A stretch of DNA of 9,053 nt from Myxococcaceae bacterium (lineage in GTDB: Bacteria; Myxococcota; Myxococcia; Myxococcales; Myxococcaceae): contig JAGSPQ010000069.1 in assembly GCA_018262385.1 (NCBI GenBank), positions 1 through 9,053 on the forward strand, in the 5' to 3' direction. Made by a program: the position numbers and the translations under genes. Below the pieces are notes generated by a model that worked only from the letters and a program-made list of their open reading frames with translations, did not search any database and was not told the DNA's origin. Position 1 is the first letter of the stretch. Each line of letters begins with the position of its first letter. This document shows, in pieces, positions 7,348 to 9,053 of this stretch.

Positions 7348-9053
7348 CTATCTGGAGGCCGGGCGGATGGCGCCGATCAGGCGGCTGCGCTCTTCGGCGG
7401 GCATCGGCTGGCCGCCGAAGCGGGCGAAGAGGTAGGCGCGGGTCGCACGCGCTACCGCCGGTGCCAGCGGGTGCTGGGACGACTGCAGCCGGGCCGCCAG
7501 CTCTTCGATCGCCTCGCCCTCCAGCCGCGCGATCCCCGCCCGGCGCAGCGCACGCTCGAGCTGCTCGAGGAACCCCACCGCCGGGTGGTGCTTGCCGCTC
7601 GTGCGGCGGGAGAGCACCCGCATCATCAGGAACACCAGCAGCCCGACTGCGGCAGCCGAGAACCAGGCCCGGCGCGGCGGCCAGTTGGAGAAGCCTCTGG
7701 GCTCGCTCCCGTCGGCGTCCGGCCCGGTGCTGCGCGGCGGTCGGACCAGGCTGCGCGCCAGATCGATCTGATCCTGGAACGAGTAGTCGACCACCCGCGA
7801 GCGCCACCAGTCCTCCAGCTGCTCGTAGCGGGTGACGAACCACTGCAGCACCGCCTGCGACTGGGCGCTGCGGGCGGTGTCCGGAGTGGCGTCCAGCGTC
7901 GCCCAGCCGAGCCCGGGGACGAAGACCTGGGTCCAGGCGTGGGCATCGCCGGCGCGCACCACGTACAGGCCTCCGATCCGCTCGCCGCCGAAGAAGCCGG
8001 CCACCACCCGGGCGGCGAACCCCTGGCTGCGCAGCAGCACCGCCAGCGCGGTGGCGAAGTGCTCGCAGTGGCCCTCCTTGCGAACGAAGAGGAAGTCGGC
8101 GAGCGGGTCGGCGACGTCTCCGGGCAGCTCGAGGGTGTAGCCGTAGTTGCGCTTGAGGTGCTCGGCCAGCCGGCTGCCGGCGGCCTGCGGGTTGCGCTCG
8201 CCTGCCAGCACCTGCCGGGCGAGCGGTTCGACCCGGGGATCGATCGTGGCCGGCAGGCGGGTGAAGCGCGGGATGTCGGCCAGCTCGGTCACCACGCCCC
8301 GCATGTCGGCGGGGCGGCTGAACGCGGTGTAGGTGTAGGCGTTGGCGGCGTCGGCGAAGTGAACCTCCTCGTCCTCCAGCTTCACCAGCGGGGTGCGCTG
8401 GCTGCCGCTGGTGACCAGCATCGTCGCGTTGCTGAACATCACCGGGGTCTGCAGCCCGACCAGGGTTCGCGCGCCGTAGGCGGGGAGCAGCTCGATGTTC
8501 TGCTGGACGGTGCCGCCCGAGGCCTCGTCGAGGAAGACCTGCCAGCGCGGGCGGGCCTCGGCGCCGCTGCCGCTCCACTCGCGCCCGTCGAAGCGGTCGA
8601 AGGTGCGGCCGACCCAGTACTGGTCGAGCTGCTCGACCCCCGGATCGGGGATGAGCTTCGCTCGCAGCACGATGCGCGGGCTGGTCTTGATGTCGCCGCC
8701 CCCGCCGAGGCGAACCCGATCCGACATCCCGGTGGTGCCGCCGCCCAGCCCCGGGCTCGCCCGGCGGGCGGCGAGGTTCCAGGACAGCCGGGGAAAGAGG
8801 ACGAAGAAGAGGATCCCGCCGAGCAGGGCGAGGAACACCCCCAGGCCCAGCCGCTGCAGCGCCGGCTGCACCGGCAGATCGCCCTCGATCGGGCGGGGCC
8901 CCTCGAGCACCAGCAGGCCGATCGAGAGGGTAGAGGTGATCGCGAACAGCGCCAGGCACAGGCCGAACCACAGCTCGCCGGTCAGCGCCGCGCCGCCGGC
9001 GAGGGTGAGCAGCGAGGTCAGGTGCACCTGGTGATCGGTGCTGGGGGTCGGCT
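7348..9053 (-). CDS. TgpA-like transglutaminase-domain membrane protein (DUF3488/DUF4129 type), 5' end missing
   Basis: The frame has no stop up to the right edge, so the N-terminus lies outside. An internal GTG at 9027 begins in the middle of membrane sequence and is unlikely to be the real start. Counting from that GTG, residues 2-41 and 62-79 are membrane segments typical of the end of the DUF3488 region. A long extracytoplasmic part follows, containing YWVGRTFDRFDGREWS (137-152). The transglutaminase core has the full triad: Cys321 in GHCEHFA, His363 in DAHAWTQVF and Asp379 in TLDATP, so the domain is probably active as a peptidase or transferase in the periplasm. One membrane helix (about 454-470) anchors a cytoplasmic DUF4129-like tail ending YLFARFGGQPM....RLIGAI. 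This order matches TgpA, which is essential in Pseudomonas aeruginosa. In many bacteria such genes follow MoxR-ATPase and DUF58 genes; those would lie beyond the right edge and cannot be seen. The stop is 39 bases before the transporter-HEAT start. Confidence 0.92.
   Translation of the reverse strand, partial: PTPSTDHQVHLTSLLTLAGGAALTGELWFGLCLALFAITSTLSIGLLVLEGPRPIEGDLPVQPALQRLGLGVFLALLGGILFFVLFPRLSWNLAARRASPGLGGGTTGMSDRVRLGGGGDIKTSPRIVLRAKLIPDPGVEQLDQYWVGRTFDRFDGREWSGSGAEARPRWQVFLDEASGGTVQQNIELLPAYGARTLVGLQTPVMFSNATMLVTSGSQRTPLVKLEDEEVHFADAANAYTYTAFSRPADMRGVVTELADIPRFTRLPATIDPRVEPLARQVLAGERNPQAAGSRLAEHLKRNYGYTLELPGDVADPLADFLFVRKEGHCEHFATALAVLLRSQGFAARVVAGFFGGERIGGLYVVRAGDAHAWTQVFVPGLGWATLDATPDTARSAQSQAVLQWFVTRYEQLEDWWRSRVVDYSFQDQIDLARSLVRPPRSTGPDADGSEPRGFSNWPPRRAWFSAAAVGLLVFLMMRVLSRRTSGKHHPAVGFLEQLERALRRAGIARLEGEAIEELAARLQSSQHPLAPAVARATRAYLFARFGGQPMPAEERSRLIGAIRPASR

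Noticed and set aside
9025..9027. GTG at 9027 as the start of the transglutaminase gene
   Set aside because: It lies inside hydrophobic sequence, the frame remains open to the edge, and TgpA-like proteins normally have several more N-terminal membrane helices.

Overview
This is a very GC-rich window whose real genes have almost exclusively G or C at third codon positions. All five substantial genes lie on the minus strand and read from right to left. The gene set points to a Myxococcota or other deltaproteobacterial-type genome: a bacterial ADP/ATP-carrier-like transporter fused to HEAT repeats, a companion cyclic-nucleotide-binding domain, an OPT-family transporter with a large soluble insert, and an uncharacterised protein of myxobacterial flavour. 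This taxonomic reading is inference from gene content and base composition; no rRNA or other marker is present.

Layout in order of transcription. (1) 9053-7348: a transglutaminase-like membrane protein of the TgpA/DUF3488 type, missing its N-terminus at the right edge. (2) 7308-4423: a 961-residue transporter (Npt/Tlc-like membrane half, then HEAT repeats). (3) A 234-base junction (4189-4422) holding a probable decayed plus-strand remnant of a TMEM165/GDT1-family gene. (4) 4188 (or 4218)-3775: a small cyclic-nucleotide-binding-domain protein. (5) 3754-1247: an 835-residue OPT-family transporter. (6) 1210-1: an unrecognised protein of at least 403 residues, cut by the left edge.

Gaps between same-strand genes are 39, about 204-234, 20 and 36 bases, with no convincing terminator, so the set may be transcribed as one or two operons. 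The CNB and OPT genes, 20 bases apart, are the most securely coupled. A common role is not evident. The transporter-HEAT protein and the CNB protein look like two parts of one regulated system, because in related bacteria, as I recall, a CNB domain often follows the HEAT repeats in the same polypeptide. Here the two are separated by the junction with the GDT1-like remnant.

The window shows no RNA genes, CRISPR array, insertion sequence or complete mobile element. No wholly new system is evident. The points most worth a second look are the 4189-4454 junction, the soluble insert in the OPT transporter with its repeated motif, and the unrecognised left-edge protein with its near-identical 21-base internal repeat.
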